From Mucilaginibacter saanensis (lineage in GTDB: Bacteria > Bacteroidota > Bacteroidia > Sphingobacteriales > Sphingobacteriaceae), in NCBI RefSeq assembly GCF_014200575.1, contig NZ_JACHBZ010000010.1, forward strand, positions 62,001 to 126,000: a stretch of 64,000 nt of DNA. Direction: 5' to 3'. The translations under genes and the position numbers were made by a program. The notes beneath the pieces were generated by a model. That model did no database searches, was not told the origin of the DNA, and saw only the letters and a list, made by a program, of their open reading frames with translations. Shown here piece by piece: positions 44,798-54,527 of this stretch (its first letter is position 1; each line of letters opens with the position of its first letter).

Positions 44798-45373
44798 TTA
44801 TAAAGTTTGTAAATGGTGAACATACATAATTACTTTCCAGCGTTCTTCAGGAGCCAGCTGTGAAGCGTAAGATCCCATTGCGTTTACGCCGTAGGTAATG
44901 GTATGGTATATTTTACCGTCTGTTAGATCTTTCATGGCGCCACCGCGTGATGACTGTCCTTTTGAGTATGATGGCGGAGCCGGGTAACCGTGCTGCACTA
45001 CCAAACCATCGCCCTGGCCACCTTTACCATGACATGGTGAGCAAAAGTGCTCAAACAAAATTTTACCATCTTTAAAGTTTTGCTGAGTTTGCGCAATCAT
45101 TGTTTTTACTTCAACACTTGCTTTTTCGTAACCATCCTTGTTATTTGGATAATCAAACTTTACAAAACCTACCGGTATAGTTCCGGCTGGTGGTACCTGT
45201 GCTGTTTTTCCGTCCTTAAAATTCGGATTTTTTTGATCCGGATCGTATGCGATGTGCTCATACATATTAGGGGCGTACTCCCATCCGGTACTCCTTTTAT
45301 CCTTGCACGATGTAACAACAATCGAAGCAGCGATAATGATAACTATCGTTCCTAATATTCTAAATTTATTCAT
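44798..45373 (-). CDS. actE: Alternative complex III monoheme cytochrome c ActE
   Basis: A lipid-anchored cytochrome c that carries electrons from the complex to the oxidase. From the ATG (MNKFRILGTIVI) it is 191 residues with lipid Cys23 (VVTSCKD). The heme site is C111-S-P-C-H115, and a Met-containing segment (GVNAMGSYASQL) supplies the likely sixth ligand. The frame opens 12 codons upstream inside actD. The chosen ATG already overlaps the actD end by eight bases. Confidence 0.94.
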   Translation of the reverse strand: MNKFRILGTIVIIIAASIVVTSCKDKRSTGWEYAPNMYEHIAYDPDQKNPNFKDGKTAQVPPAGTIPVGFVKFDYPNNKDGYEKASVEVKTMIAQTQQNFKDGKILFEHFCSPCHGKGGQGDGLVVQHGYPAPPSYSKGQSSRGGAMKDLTDGKIYHTITYGVNAMGSYASQLAPEERWKVIMYVHHLQTL

Positions 45374-45902
45374 AGCTAACATATTTTCTGTCGTTATGCT
45401 TAACTTCAACAGCTCCTGCTTCTTTTAATATAGTGTTAATATCCTCGTGTGGAATGTTTCCTTTGGCATCAATAGCAACTACAAATTTATCGTTGGTTGC
45501 TCTCAGGTCCATTACCCTTGGCGCGCGGCCCGGGAAAAGGTGAGTTGCGAAAAAGAAAGTAAATGCCATACCATACGATGCAAACAATACCGTCCACTCA
45601 AAGGTTACCGGGATAAAATCCGGGATGGCAAAGAAGTTTTTACCACCGATGTTCATTGGCCAGTCGTGTACCAGGAAATAATAAACCAATGTAAAGATGG
45701 TTGTACCTCCCATGCAGCCAAACATGAATGCTGCGTAACCTAACCTTGAATCCTTAATACCCAGTTTGGCATCAATACCGTGGATAGGCATTGGCGTGTA
45801 AACATCGTAAATAGGGACGCTATTTTTTTGTAGTTTGTCAATCCCGTGCATCAGATCATCGGGATCATCAAAAATGCCTAATATATATTTGGTGCTACTC
45901 AT
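45366..45902 (-). CDS. actD: Alternative complex III subunit ActD (DUF3341)
   Basis: A 178-residue subunit with two membrane helices (GYAAFMFGCMGGTTIFTLVYYFL and FEWTVLFASYGMAFTFFFATHLFPG) and a cytoplasmic, ferredoxin-like N-terminal part (ILGIFDDPDDLMHGIDKLQKN). The motif YDVYTPMPIHGID is typical of DUF3341. It lies nine bases after actC and overlaps actE. Confidence 0.95.
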   Translation of the reverse strand: MSSTKYILGIFDDPDDLMHGIDKLQKNSVPIYDVYTPMPIHGIDAKLGIKDSRLGYAAFMFGCMGGTTIFTLVYYFLVHDWPMNIGGKNFFAIPDFIPVTFEWTVLFASYGMAFTFFFATHLFPGRAPRVMDLRATNDKFVVAIDAKGNIPHEDINTILKEAGAVEVKHNDRKYVSYE

Positions 45903-45911
45903 CAGTTTTTA

Positions 45912-47384
45912 TTATGCTTTTTCGTATTCAGAATGGTCAATACTATCAAACTTGATCAAATTTTCTTTGTAGAATTCTACATGTGACGGATCCAGATGGC
46001 CTTCGTCAATATGTTTCTTCTTAGCCTGCTCACTCGCGCTCTTCAACAGTAGTTTTACCTCGGCAATAGCTACAGAAGGCATCACCCTGATGAACAGCAG
46101 GAACATGGTAAAGAATATACCGATTGAACCTACAAACACACCTACATCTACCCAGGTTGGATAAAACATAGCCCAGCTTGATGGCAGGTAATCACGGTGT
46201 AACGAAGTTACGATGATCACAAAACGCTCAAACCACATACCTATGTTCACTATAATAGATAATACCCATGATATAGCGATGTTGGTTCTTACTTTCTTTG
46301 ACCACATCATTTGGGTCATTAATACGTTACAACCATACATCATACAACCTGCCCACCAGTACGGACCGATAAACCTGTTCAGGAATGTATATTGTTCGTA
46401 CTCGCCACCAGAATAGTAAGCTATAAAGAACTCAGTAATATAAGCCACACCTACAACAGAACCTGTTACCAGAATAATTTTATTCATGGATTCGATGTGG
46501 AACATGGTAATATAGTTTTCAAGTCCTAACACTTTACGGGTTATCAGTAACAGTGTTTGCACCATGGCAAAACCTGAGAAGATAGCTCCCGCAACGAAAT
46601 AAGGAGGGAAAATTGTAGTGTGCCATCCCGGTTCAAGAGATGTTGCAAAGTCCATGGATACAATGGTGTGCACCGATAATACCAGTGGCGTAGATAAACC
46701 TGCTAATATTAATGATACGGTTTCAAAACGCTGCCATGTTTTAACAGAACCCGTCCAGCCGAATGACGCTACCGAGTAAATACGACGGCGTAAGCCAGTG
46801 GCACGGTCACGGATAGAGGCCATATCTGGCAATAAACCTGTGTACCAGAATACCAATGAAACCGAAAAGTAAGTTGATATCGCAAATACGTCCCAGATAA
46901 GCGGTGAGTTAAAGTTAACCCATAAAGAACCGTACTGGTTTGGTAATGGAAGTGAGTAAACTGCCATCCACGGACGGCCCATGTGAGCGCCGATATAAGT
47001 GGCGGCGCAAATTACCGCAAAGATTGTCATCGCCTCGGCCGAGCGGTTAATGGAGTTACGCCAGTTTTGACGGAACAGTAACAATACGGCCGATATAAGC
47101 GTACCGGCGTGACCAATACCTACCCACCATACGAAACCGGTAATGTCCCAGGCCCAACCTACAGTTTTGTTTAGTCCCCATGATCCTATTCCGAACCAGA
47201 ATGTGTAGCTAATAGATACAACCCAAAGCATTGCACCTAATGACGCTACTGTAAAACCGATCCACCAGGCTTTTCCTGGCATATTTTCTACTGGGCGTAA
47301 AATGTCGTCAGTAATCTGACCGTAGGTAATGTTTTTACCCGTTATTAACGGTTCCCTTATTATTGATTCACTATGAGATGCCAT
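45912..47384 (-). CDS. actC: Alternative complex III quinol-binding membrane subunit ActC
   Basis: ActC is an NrfD/PsrC-like subunit with about ten helices that oxidises quinol near the periplasmic face. The 490-residue protein includes AWWIGFTVASLGAMLWVVSISYTFWFGIGSWG, FVWWVGIGHAGTLISAVLLLFRQNWR, RPWMAVYSLPLPNQYG and GWHTTIFPPYFVAGAIFSG, all typical ActC segments. The His of GIGHAG and the later Asp/Glu are the expected quinone-site residues. It starts 27 bases after actB. Confidence 0.96.
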   Translation of the reverse strand: MASHSESIIREPLITGKNITYGQITDDILRPVENMPGKAWWIGFTVASLGAMLWVVSISYTFWFGIGSWGLNKTVGWAWDITGFVWWVGIGHAGTLISAVLLLFRQNWRNSINRSAEAMTIFAVICAATYIGAHMGRPWMAVYSLPLPNQYGSLWVNFNSPLIWDVFAISTYFSVSLVFWYTGLLPDMASIRDRATGLRRRIYSVASFGWTGSVKTWQRFETVSLILAGLSTPLVLSVHTIVSMDFATSLEPGWHTTIFPPYFVAGAIFSGFAMVQTLLLITRKVLGLENYITMFHIESMNKIILVTGSVVGVAYITEFFIAYYSGGEYEQYTFLNRFIGPYWWAGCMMYGCNVLMTQMMWSKKVRTNIAISWVLSIIVNIGMWFERFVIIVTSLHRDYLPSSWAMFYPTWVDVGVFVGSIGIFFTMFLLFIRVMPSVAIAEVKLLLKSASEQAKKKHIDEGHLDPSHVEFYKENLIKFDSIDHSEYEKA

Positions 47385-47411
47385 ATATTTTAATCTCTGT
47401 ATATAAAAATT

Positions 47412-50400
47412 TTAAGCTTCTGATTCAGATACGTTTCTAACCTTCACCTGGTAACCGATACCTGGTTGTACGTTTAACTCTTCCAACACGTAATAAGTTC
47501 TTTCGCTCTTCAGTGCTTTTGAAACTTCTGAGTTAGGATCATTCCTGTTACCAAAAACTATAGCGTTTGCTGAACATGTTTGCTGACAAGCCACTTTGAT
47601 TTCGCCATCTTTAAGCGGGCGTTTTTCAATTTTAGCTTTTAATTTACCAGCTTGTATACGTTGTACGCACATAGAGCATTTTTCCATTACCCCACGGAAA
47701 CGGGTTACAACATCTGGGTTTAACACCAGTTGAGTATGCTCATTGTTCAAATAGTTATCAAAACGAGAATCGTTCCAGTAGTTGAACCAGTTAAAGCGGC
47801 GTACTTTGTAAGGGCAGTTATTTGCACAATAACGTGTACCTACACAACGGTTGTATGCCATCTGGTTTAAACCTTCTGATGAGTGAACTGTTGCCAGTAC
47901 CGGACAAACTGTTTCGCAAGGTGCGTGATCGCAGTGCTGGCAAAGCATTGGCTGGTGTACAACGGTTACGTTATCAAAGTTGCTCAGTTTATCAATTTCC
48001 CTTTCTTCGGTAATTGATTCACCTTTTTCCTCGTAACTGTAATAACGGTCAATACGTATCCAGTGCATTTCGCGACGGCGGCGTACTTCGTCTTTACCTA
48101 CTACAGGAATATTGTTTTCAGCGCTACAGGCTACCACGCAGGCACCGCAACCGGTACAGGCGTTAAGGTCAATGGCCATAACCCAGTCATAAACAGGGCG
48201 GTCATGGTCATCCCATAAGCTTTCTTTGTTATAATCTCTGTGACCTTTTTCGTTTCCGCTGTGTACAGCAGGATCTTTCTTGTACTCAGTAAAGGTAGCT
48301 TCGCGGATAATGCTGCGGCCTTCATAAGTGTGGTGAGTTTGTGTTTGCGCAAGCGGCGATTTAATACCGGTTGGGTTAAATGACGCAACAGCAGTAGTCT
48401 GGAAAGTTCCGTTACGGAAGCTATAGAAAGGGAATGCGTTTTTACCCACATTATCACCTACCGGGCCAGCTTGTGTACGGCCATAACCAACAGCTATAGA
48501 GATGGTACCCTGTGCCTGACCTGGTTGGGCCAGTATTGGTACATCAACTGTATAACCATTTGCCTCAACCCTGATCACATCACCTTCTTCCAGTTTTAAC
48601 CTTTTGATATCAGCAATAGAGATAGCTGCATAGTTATCCCAGGTAACTTTAGATACCGGATCAGGCAACTCCTGCAACCAAGGGTTGTTGGCGCGTTTAC
48701 CATCACCAATAGCTTGTGACTGATAAACCTGTAACTCATATTTGCCATCAGGAGCAACCAGTGAGTTGCTGTGATTTAAAATAGTTTGTGCAACTGCATT
48801 CAGGTCACGGTTAAAGGTATAAGTACCGGCTGTATTAGGAGCGGTTTTGATCATACCCGTTTGCAGCAGGGTTTCCCAACCGCTTTGACCTGATAAGCCA
48901 CCTTTAGCCAACAGGCCGTTGTTCCAGTTATTACGTAAATAGGTGTAATAATCTTTAACAGGATTTTCTGACCATACCAATAAGCTATGCTCTGCCTGGC
49001 GGGTATTATAAACCGGGTTAATGGTTGGCTGTATTACAGTATAATAACCTTCAACTGCGTTAGCATCGCCCCATGATTCCAGGTAATGATGATTTGGCGC
49101 TACAACTGTTGCCAGTCCGGCTGTTTCATCATTATGGTCAGAGAATGATATTTTTAAACGTACTTTGTTAAGTGCCGCTACTAATTCTTTTCCTTTAAAG
49201 TAATCGTAAACAGGGTTAGCATTCAGGATTAATACTGCTGCTACCTCGCCGCGGTTAACTTCGTTTACAAATTCAACAAACTCAGCATCGTTACCTGCAT
49301 ATTGTTTTGATGGGTTATCCAGATCAATAGTTGTACCATAGCTACCAAGCAGGGAGTTAATGGCATTAACCAAAATCTGAGTAGCAACATCATTTGAACC
49401 TGCAACTACCAGCGCTTTACCTTTAGCAGCAACCAATTCCTTAGCTGCTATGGTGATAGCATTATCGGCTGCTTTGTTAGCTAACTTAGTTGAACCCGGT
49501 AAAGTTGTACCTGAAATAGCATTATAAAGACTGATCAGCGCAACACCTTCTTCAGATGGTTTGATAGGGATACGAACATCGGCATTGGTACCGGTTAAGC
49601 TCATACCACTTTCAAACTGGATGTGGCGTGACATCTTTTTGCTTTCAAGCGATTTATTGTTACGATTTGATACGTACTGGCGGGTAAACTCTTCGCCTGA
49701 TATCCAGGTACCCAGGAAATCAGCAGCGAAACTTACAATGATATCAGCCTTATCAAAATTGTAGTGAGGTAATACTGCTTTACCAAAGCTGTTTTGGTTG
49801 GCTTGTATGATACCTGTATAAGATACAGCGTCGTAATTGATATGTTTAGCAGTTGGGTATTGCTTAATAAAATCGGCAATAACTGCTAAGGTAGACGGGC
49901 TGTAAACAGTTGATGTAATTAAGCGGATATTTTTACCGGCTGCTTTAATAGCGGCAAGTTCTTTAATCACAAACGCATCAACTTCTGTCCAACCGGCATC
50001 TGTACCGTTAATTTTAGGGTCTTTTAAGCGGTTTACATCATACAGATCCAATACCGAAGCCTGGGCCTGTGCACTTAAACCACCTCTTGAAAAAACATCA
50101 TTAGGGTTACCCTCAACTTTGATAGGGCGACCTTCACGAGTTTTAACCAATATAGCCTGTCCTTCATAAGTTGAAGAATAGTAGTTGGCTACACCAGGTG
50201 TAACTTCTTCAGGCTTTATCAGGTAAGGGATTGATTTATGTACCGGCACGCGTTGACAAGCAGCCAGGGTTACCGCACCAACACCAAATCCAAGCGCCTT
50301 CAAAAAGTCGCGACGCGGAGTTTTTGCTGATAAACCATCCCCGCTAAGCACATCCTCAATTGGAATTGGTTCGGCAAATTCGTTTTTATTTTTCTCAACA

Positions 50401-50459
50401 AATTCTGGTGTTCTGTTTAGTTCTTCTAAACCTTTCCAGTATTTTTTATTGCTGTCCAT
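47412..50459 (-). CDS. actB: Alternative complex III iron-sulfur subunit ActB
   Basis: A 1015-residue fusion of a molybdopterin-oxidoreductase-like domain (without the cofactor in known complexes) and a ferredoxin-type domain. The N-terminus has a Tat-like motif TPRRDFLKALGFG (Arg49-50) and a lipobox ending at Cys68 (LAAC). The C-terminal third carries the cluster ligands CTGCGACVVAC, CQHCDHAPCETVCP, CVGTRYCANNCPYKVRRFNW and CSMC...CQQTCSANAI, consistent with three 4Fe-4S and one 3Fe-4S clusters. It follows actA after 37 bases. Confidence 0.96.
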   Translation of the reverse strand: MDSNKKYWKGLEELNRTPEFVEKNKNEFAEPIPIEDVLSGDGLSAKTPRRDFLKALGFGVGAVTLAACQRVPVHKSIPYLIKPEEVTPGVANYYSSTYEGQAILVKTREGRPIKVEGNPNDVFSRGGLSAQAQASVLDLYDVNRLKDPKINGTDAGWTEVDAFVIKELAAIKAAGKNIRLITSTVYSPSTLAVIADFIKQYPTAKHINYDAVSYTGIIQANQNSFGKAVLPHYNFDKADIIVSFAADFLGTWISGEEFTRQYVSNRNNKSLESKKMSRHIQFESGMSLTGTNADVRIPIKPSEEGVALISLYNAISGTTLPGSTKLANKAADNAITIAAKELVAAKGKALVVAGSNDVATQILVNAINSLLGSYGTTIDLDNPSKQYAGNDAEFVEFVNEVNRGEVAAVLILNANPVYDYFKGKELVAALNKVRLKISFSDHNDETAGLATVVAPNHHYLESWGDANAVEGYYTVIQPTINPVYNTRQAEHSLLVWSENPVKDYYTYLRNNWNNGLLAKGGLSGQSGWETLLQTGMIKTAPNTAGTYTFNRDLNAVAQTILNHSNSLVAPDGKYELQVYQSQAIGDGKRANNPWLQELPDPVSKVTWDNYAAISIADIKRLKLEEGDVIRVEANGYTVDVPILAQPGQAQGTISIAVGYGRTQAGPVGDNVGKNAFPFYSFRNGTFQTTAVASFNPTGIKSPLAQTQTHHTYEGRSIIREATFTEYKKDPAVHSGNEKGHRDYNKESLWDDHDRPVYDWVMAIDLNACTGCGACVVACSAENNIPVVGKDEVRRRREMHWIRIDRYYSYEEKGESITEEREIDKLSNFDNVTVVHQPMLCQHCDHAPCETVCPVLATVHSSEGLNQMAYNRCVGTRYCANNCPYKVRRFNWFNYWNDSRFDNYLNNEHTQLVLNPDVVTRFRGVMEKCSMCVQRIQAGKLKAKIEKRPLKDGEIKVACQQTCSANAIVFGNRNDPNSEVSKALKSERTYYVLEELNVQPGIGYQVKVRNVSESEA

Positions 50460-50496
50460 TTAAGCTATATAAACTGTAATGCTAAATTCTTATTTA

Positions 50497-51780
50497 TTAA
50501 TAGTGACATTTACCGCACTCGATACCACCCAATACTGCGGCAGTAACTTTCTCACCCTTCTTGATCTTATCGTGAGCAGTAAGTATGCTATCGTAGTAAG
50601 CGTTTCCTTTACCGTTAACTTCGGTACGTTTGTGGCACTGTATACACCATTTCATGGTAAGCGGTGAGTATTGGTAAACCTCTTTCATAGTTTCAACCGG
50701 ACCATGGCAAGCCTGACATTTAATACCGCCAACCTTTACGTGTTGTGAGTGATTAAAGTAAGCCAAGTCAGGCAGGTTGTGAACACGAATCCATTGGATA
50801 GGTTTAGCCTGGGTGCTGTCATACTTCTGCGTTTTAGGATCGTAACCTAAAGCATCATATATTTTATGAATCTCCGGCGACTCGGTTTTAACAACCTTGT
50901 GGCAGTTCATACAAACGTTTAATGATGGTATAGAAGCATTTTTTGACTTGTAAGCACCTGTGTGACAGTACTGGCAATCAATTTTCATGGTACCTGCGTG
51001 CAACTCATGTGAGTATTTAATAGGCTGTACCGGTTGGTAACCTGTGTGCACGTTAGTGTTCCACAAGGTAACCCATCCCCAGCTGCCCATGGCAAGCGTA
51101 CCGCACAGGATGATAAAGAATACCAGTTTTTTATTTTTCAGGATCCTTTTGATCAGGTCCTTTTTCTTAGCCTCAGCTACTTCTTCGGCAGTTGGCTCAA
51201 CCTCTTCATCAATTATAACACCTTTACCTTTTAGTAATAAGCGCTCTAATGTGGCTACAACCCTGTTTAATACCAGTATTACAATAAATGCAATAACGAT
51301 AACAGCAATTAAACCCCAGATAACCATACTGCTCGGACCAGTTTCTGCCGCAGCGCCTGTAGCACCCGCCGCACCTGGCTTAGGAGCAGCCTGCATGGTC
51401 TTCCATTCGGTGCGCACATAGGCTAATACATTGCCTACATCACCGTCAGAAAGCTCGGTAAATACCGTCATGCCTGCCTGGTTAAACTTGTTGTAAATTG
51501 CTAAAGCCTTAGGGTTTTTAGCGGCAATCAGGGCCTGGTTGTTTTGAATCCACTGAACAAGATACTTGTCATCTGTTTCTTCGGTAAGTTGCGGACCAAG
51601 CGCCGGACCAATTAATTGCTGATCGATTTTGTGACAGGTAGTACATTTGGATTTAAAGATCGCTTCACCCTTTGCCGCATCGGCCTGAGCGTAAGCATTA
51701 GAAAAACCCCAAAAAGCAAACCCGGCAATCAGTATAACCGACCTTGAGAATTGTTTAAAAATCAATGAGAAACTTCTCAT
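50497..51780 (-). CDS. actA: Alternative complex III multiheme cytochrome ActA with extra heme domain
   Basis: A 427-residue protein with six CxxCH sites, at Cys46, 269, 290, 355, 379 and 422. The layout is a signal peptide, a monoheme class I cytochrome c domain (KSKCTTCHKIDQQLIGPALG, ~34-125), a Pro/Ala linker, two membrane helices (~152-171 and ~219-238), then the pentaheme domain that is the canonical ActA. So the usual five-heme subunit carries an added N-terminal heme. It is the first gene of the block, and a -7 box lies ~80 bases upstream. The last heme site ends the protein (CGKCHY). Confidence 0.94.
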   Translation of the reverse strand: MRSFSLIFKQFSRSVILIAGFAFWGFSNAYAQADAAKGEAIFKSKCTTCHKIDQQLIGPALGPQLTEETDDKYLVQWIQNNQALIAAKNPKALAIYNKFNQAGMTVFTELSDGDVGNVLAYVRTEWKTMQAAPKPGAAGATGAAAETGPSSMVIWGLIAVIVIAFIVILVLNRVVATLERLLLKGKGVIIDEEVEPTAEEVAEAKKKDLIKRILKNKKLVFFIILCGTLAMGSWGWVTLWNTNVHTGYQPVQPIKYSHELHAGTMKIDCQYCHTGAYKSKNASIPSLNVCMNCHKVVKTESPEIHKIYDALGYDPKTQKYDSTQAKPIQWIRVHNLPDLAYFNHSQHVKVGGIKCQACHGPVETMKEVYQYSPLTMKWCIQCHKRTEVNGKGNAYYDSILTAHDKIKKGEKVTAAVLGGIECGKCHY

Positions 51781-51863
51781 AAAGTGTATTTATGCTAAAT
51801 AATTTTTATATTAATGTTTGAACCCGCTGTAAAGATGTATGCTGCATCTGAATATTACAGGCA

Positions 51864-51871
51864 CAAAAGTA
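51864..51871 (-). promoter_or_regulatory. Candidate -7 box for the act-cox operon
   Basis: TACTTTTG on the minus strand, an exact TAnnTTTG match, 83 bases before actA. It is the best promoter candidate in the 254-base gap. A clear -33 TTG is lacking. Confidence 0.45.
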
Positions 51872-51977
51872 AAATTTATTACAGTATCGCTGACACATAA
51901 ATGACAGTAACCTATAATTTATAATCGTTCTAAATAATTACAAAAAGCCCTTTAAACAACATAGGAGGGGTTTTTAT

Positions 51978-52016
51978 CTGAGAATGCAAAAAAATTAACT
52001 CTTCCTGCATTCTCAG
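51978..52016. other. Hairpin downstream of the deoxyhypusine synthase-like gene
   Basis: Perfect 11-bp arms CTGAGAATGCA / TGCATTCTCAG around a 17-base loop, 19 bases past the end of the minus-strand gene. No T-run follows directly on either strand, so it may stabilise a 3' end or act with another signal. Confidence 0.5.
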
Positions 52017-52034
52017 CTTATTGAAAATTTTAAA

Positions 52035-53015
52035 TTATTGTTTTAATATCCAGGCAAATATCAGTGGTGCAACAATTGTTGCATCGCTCTCTACAATAAA
52101 TTTGGGCGTATGTATGTCAAGCTTACCCCAGGTTATTTTTTCATTTGGCACCGCACCTGAATAGGAACCATAAGAGGTTGTTGAATCAGATATCTGGCAA
52201 AAGTAACTCCAGAACGGAACATCATGCATTTCCATATCCTGGTAAAGCATAGGTACTACACAGATCGGGAAATCGCCGGCAATACCACCACCTATCTGGA
52301 AAAAGCCGATGCCTTTGCCTGATGAGTTCTTGGTATACCAATCCGCAAGCCAGGCCATATACTCAATACCACTTTTCATGGTAGATGCCTTTAGCTCGCC
52401 TTTAATAATATAGGATGCAAATATGTTACCCATGGTACTGTCTTCCCATCCGGGTACTACAATGGGCAGATTTTTTTCGGCAGCGGCCAGCATCCATGAG
52501 TTTTTAGGATCAATTTCATAATACTGTTCCAGCTCGCCGCTCAGCAATATCTTATACATGTACTCATGCGGAAAGTATCGCTCGCCGGCATCTTCTGCAT
52601 CTTTCCATATTTTGTGGATATGCTTTTGCAAACGGCGGAAAGCCTCTTCCTCGGGGATACAGGTATCGGTAACGCGGTTATAATGGTTTTCAAGCAGGTC
52701 CCACTCTTCCTGAGGGCTCAGGTCGCGGTAATTAGGTACCCTTTTGTAGTGCGAGTGCGCTACCAGGTTCATAATGTCCTCTTCCAGATTGGCTCCGGTG
52801 CATGAAATGATAGCAATTTTATCCTGACGGATCATCTCGGCCAGCGAAATACCCAACTCGGCCGTACTCATGGCACCCGCAAGGGTAACCATCATTTTAC
52901 CGCCTTCGTCAAGGTGCGTTTCATATCCTTTTGCGGCATCCATTAATGCTGCTGAGTTAAAATGCAGATAGTTTTTTTCAATAAACTGCGAAATAGGTCC
53001 TCGTGTGATGCTCAT
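52035..53015 (-). CDS. Deoxyhypusine synthase-like enzyme
   Basis: A 326-residue NAD-dependent enzyme of the deoxyhypusine synthase family. Bacteria have no eIF5A substrate, and characterised bacterial relatives act in polyamine (homospermidine-type) synthesis, so that is the likely class. The core shows MMVTLAGAMSTAELGISL, SCTGANLEEDIMNLVAH (NAD site), FQIGGGIAGDFPICVVPML and ITWGKLD, where Lys298 matches the catalytic lysine of the family. Stands alone on the minus strand, with no other polyamine gene in the window. Confidence 0.9.
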   Translation of the reverse strand: MSITRGPISQFIEKNYLHFNSAALMDAAKGYETHLDEGGKMMVTLAGAMSTAELGISLAEMIRQDKIAIISCTGANLEEDIMNLVAHSHYKRVPNYRDLSPQEEWDLLENHYNRVTDTCIPEEEAFRRLQKHIHKIWKDAEDAGERYFPHEYMYKILLSGELEQYYEIDPKNSWMLAAAEKNLPIVVPGWEDSTMGNIFASYIIKGELKASTMKSGIEYMAWLADWYTKNSSGKGIGFFQIGGGIAGDFPICVVPMLYQDMEMHDVPFWSYFCQISDSTTSYGSYSGAVPNEKITWGKLDIHTPKFIVESDATIVAPLIFAWILKQ

Positions 53016-53037
53016 AGTATATCAATAAAATTCGGTG

Positions 53038-53045
53038 CAAAAGTA
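53038..53045 (-). promoter_or_regulatory. Candidate -7 box for the deoxyhypusine synthase-like gene
   Basis: TACTTTTG on the minus strand, 22 bases before the ATG. It is the same octamer as upstream of actA. Confidence 0.45.
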
Positions 53046-53185
53046 GGCATTTTTATGATGCACAGATTTTAAAAGTGCAGATTATAGATGCGCCGCATTT
53101 ACTTGCACATCAAAGCTTCATCTGCGCATTTTAAATTTGCACAGCTGCACATCTATTAATCTTTATATTAGCGGCCACATTACCT

Positions 53186-54322
53186 ATGAGAAAAATAATT
53201 ACTACCATACTGATACTTTTTAGTGTCCAGGCCTCTTTTTCACAAACGCATTTGTTGCCAAAGTTTATCAGAAAAATGTATTTTGATAAGGATACCACCA
53301 AGAAAAGCAGCTTTGTTATTCTGCCTGTACTAAGCTCGGCTCCCGAAACAGGGCTTGAAGCAGGCGGAGCCGGTTTGCTATCTTTTTATACCGATACAGT
53401 AAGTCGAAATACTCGGGTATCTAACGTTTTTGCCTATGCAACACTGACAACCAAAGGGCAAAGCCGCTTAAGCTTAAGCACCAGCTACTGGACCCCGCAA
53501 AACAAATATCACATTACAGCAGGCGTGGGCTACATTAATTTCCCCTTTGATTTTTATGGTATAGGAAATAATACCCTTAAATCCAATGCCGACAGGATTG
53601 GGCAAAAACGGGTAAAGGTAAATTTTGCTGCAGAAAGAAAAGTGGCCGATAACCTGTATGTGGGCCTGGTGGCAGGAGGTTTCCATTATGACTTTAGCGA
53701 CGGCCAGCCTAACAGTGTTTTTTATACCGATCCGCGGGTGGAGCAACGCAATGGCGGTACCAGCGTATACGTTGGGCCAAGCTTTATTTTTGACAGCCGC
53801 AACAATAACACCTATACCACCAGGGGAGCTATCATCACCAGTTCATTTGAAATAACACAGGGCTTATTTGGCAACAATGGCTATAGCGGCGGCTTTTTTA
53901 ACATCGAATACTCGCAGTTTTTTCTGCTTACCAAAAAACTGGTACTGGGTGTTGATATACAGGAACAAAGCCTTACCGGCAGTCAATCACCATTTTATTT
54001 AATGCCAACCCTGGGGAATGACGAAATTATGCGGGGCTATTACAACGGCCGTTACCGCGACCGTAATATGCTGGTTGGCCAAACCGAATTACGCTACCGC
54101 CTGAGCGAGCGTATTGGCATAGTTGGCTTTGTAGGTACCGGCGAGGTTTTTAATAAAACCTTTACCCTATCTGAATTAAAGCCAAATTATGGCGGTGGTG
54201 TCCGTTACTTTTTTGATATAGAAAAAGGCCTGAGCATCCGTGCTGATTACGGCATAGGCCAAAAAGTTGCCGGCGAAGCCAGGCAAAGCGGCTTTTATGT
54301 TGGCTTAGGACAGGCATTTTAG
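53186..54322 (+). CDS. Omp85/BamA-type outer-membrane barrel protein
   Basis: A 378-residue protein with a signal peptide (MRKIITTILILFSVQASFSQ), no POTRA domains and a 16-strand-like beta barrel. Family marks include SAPETGLEAGGAGLL at the start of the barrel, RNNNTYTTRGAIITSSFEI, MRGYYNGRYRDRNMLVGQTELRYRL (the RGxxxGRYRD loop of Omp85) and a C-terminal Phe (VGLGQAF). It lacks the insertase accessory domains, so it is more likely a small porin-like Bac_surface_Ag protein than BamA. A related gene follows ~200 bases later. Confidence 0.87.
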   Translation: MRKIITTILILFSVQASFSQTHLLPKFIRKMYFDKDTTKKSSFVILPVLSSAPETGLEAGGAGLLSFYTDTVSRNTRVSNVFAYATLTTKGQSRLSLSTSYWTPQNKYHITAGVGYINFPFDFYGIGNNTLKSNADRIGQKRVKVNFAAERKVADNLYVGLVAGGFHYDFSDGQPNSVFYTDPRVEQRNGGTSVYVGPSFIFDSRNNNTYTTRGAIITSSFEITQGLFGNNGYSGGFFNIEYSQFFLLTKKLVLGVDIQEQSLTGSQSPFYLMPTLGNDEIMRGYYNGRYRDRNMLVGQTELRYRLSERIGIVGFVGTGEVFNKTFTLSELKPNYGGGVRYFFDIEKGLSIRADYGIGQKVAGEARQSGFYVGLGQAF

Positions 54323-54527
54323 TATTTCCTCATCGCCACCGGCAGGTATTATAATTATCTGCTGCTGGCATACCGCCTCCCCTACCCGGAGTTATTTCCT
54401 GATATTCAATTCATGCTGATACCCGCATCAAATAATTGCCTGCAAATTTGGTGTTCAAACATTTTCAGGGTTTTCCGGTTTAAAGTTTAAGTTATGATAC
54501 TATAACTAACTTATAAATAATTGGAAT

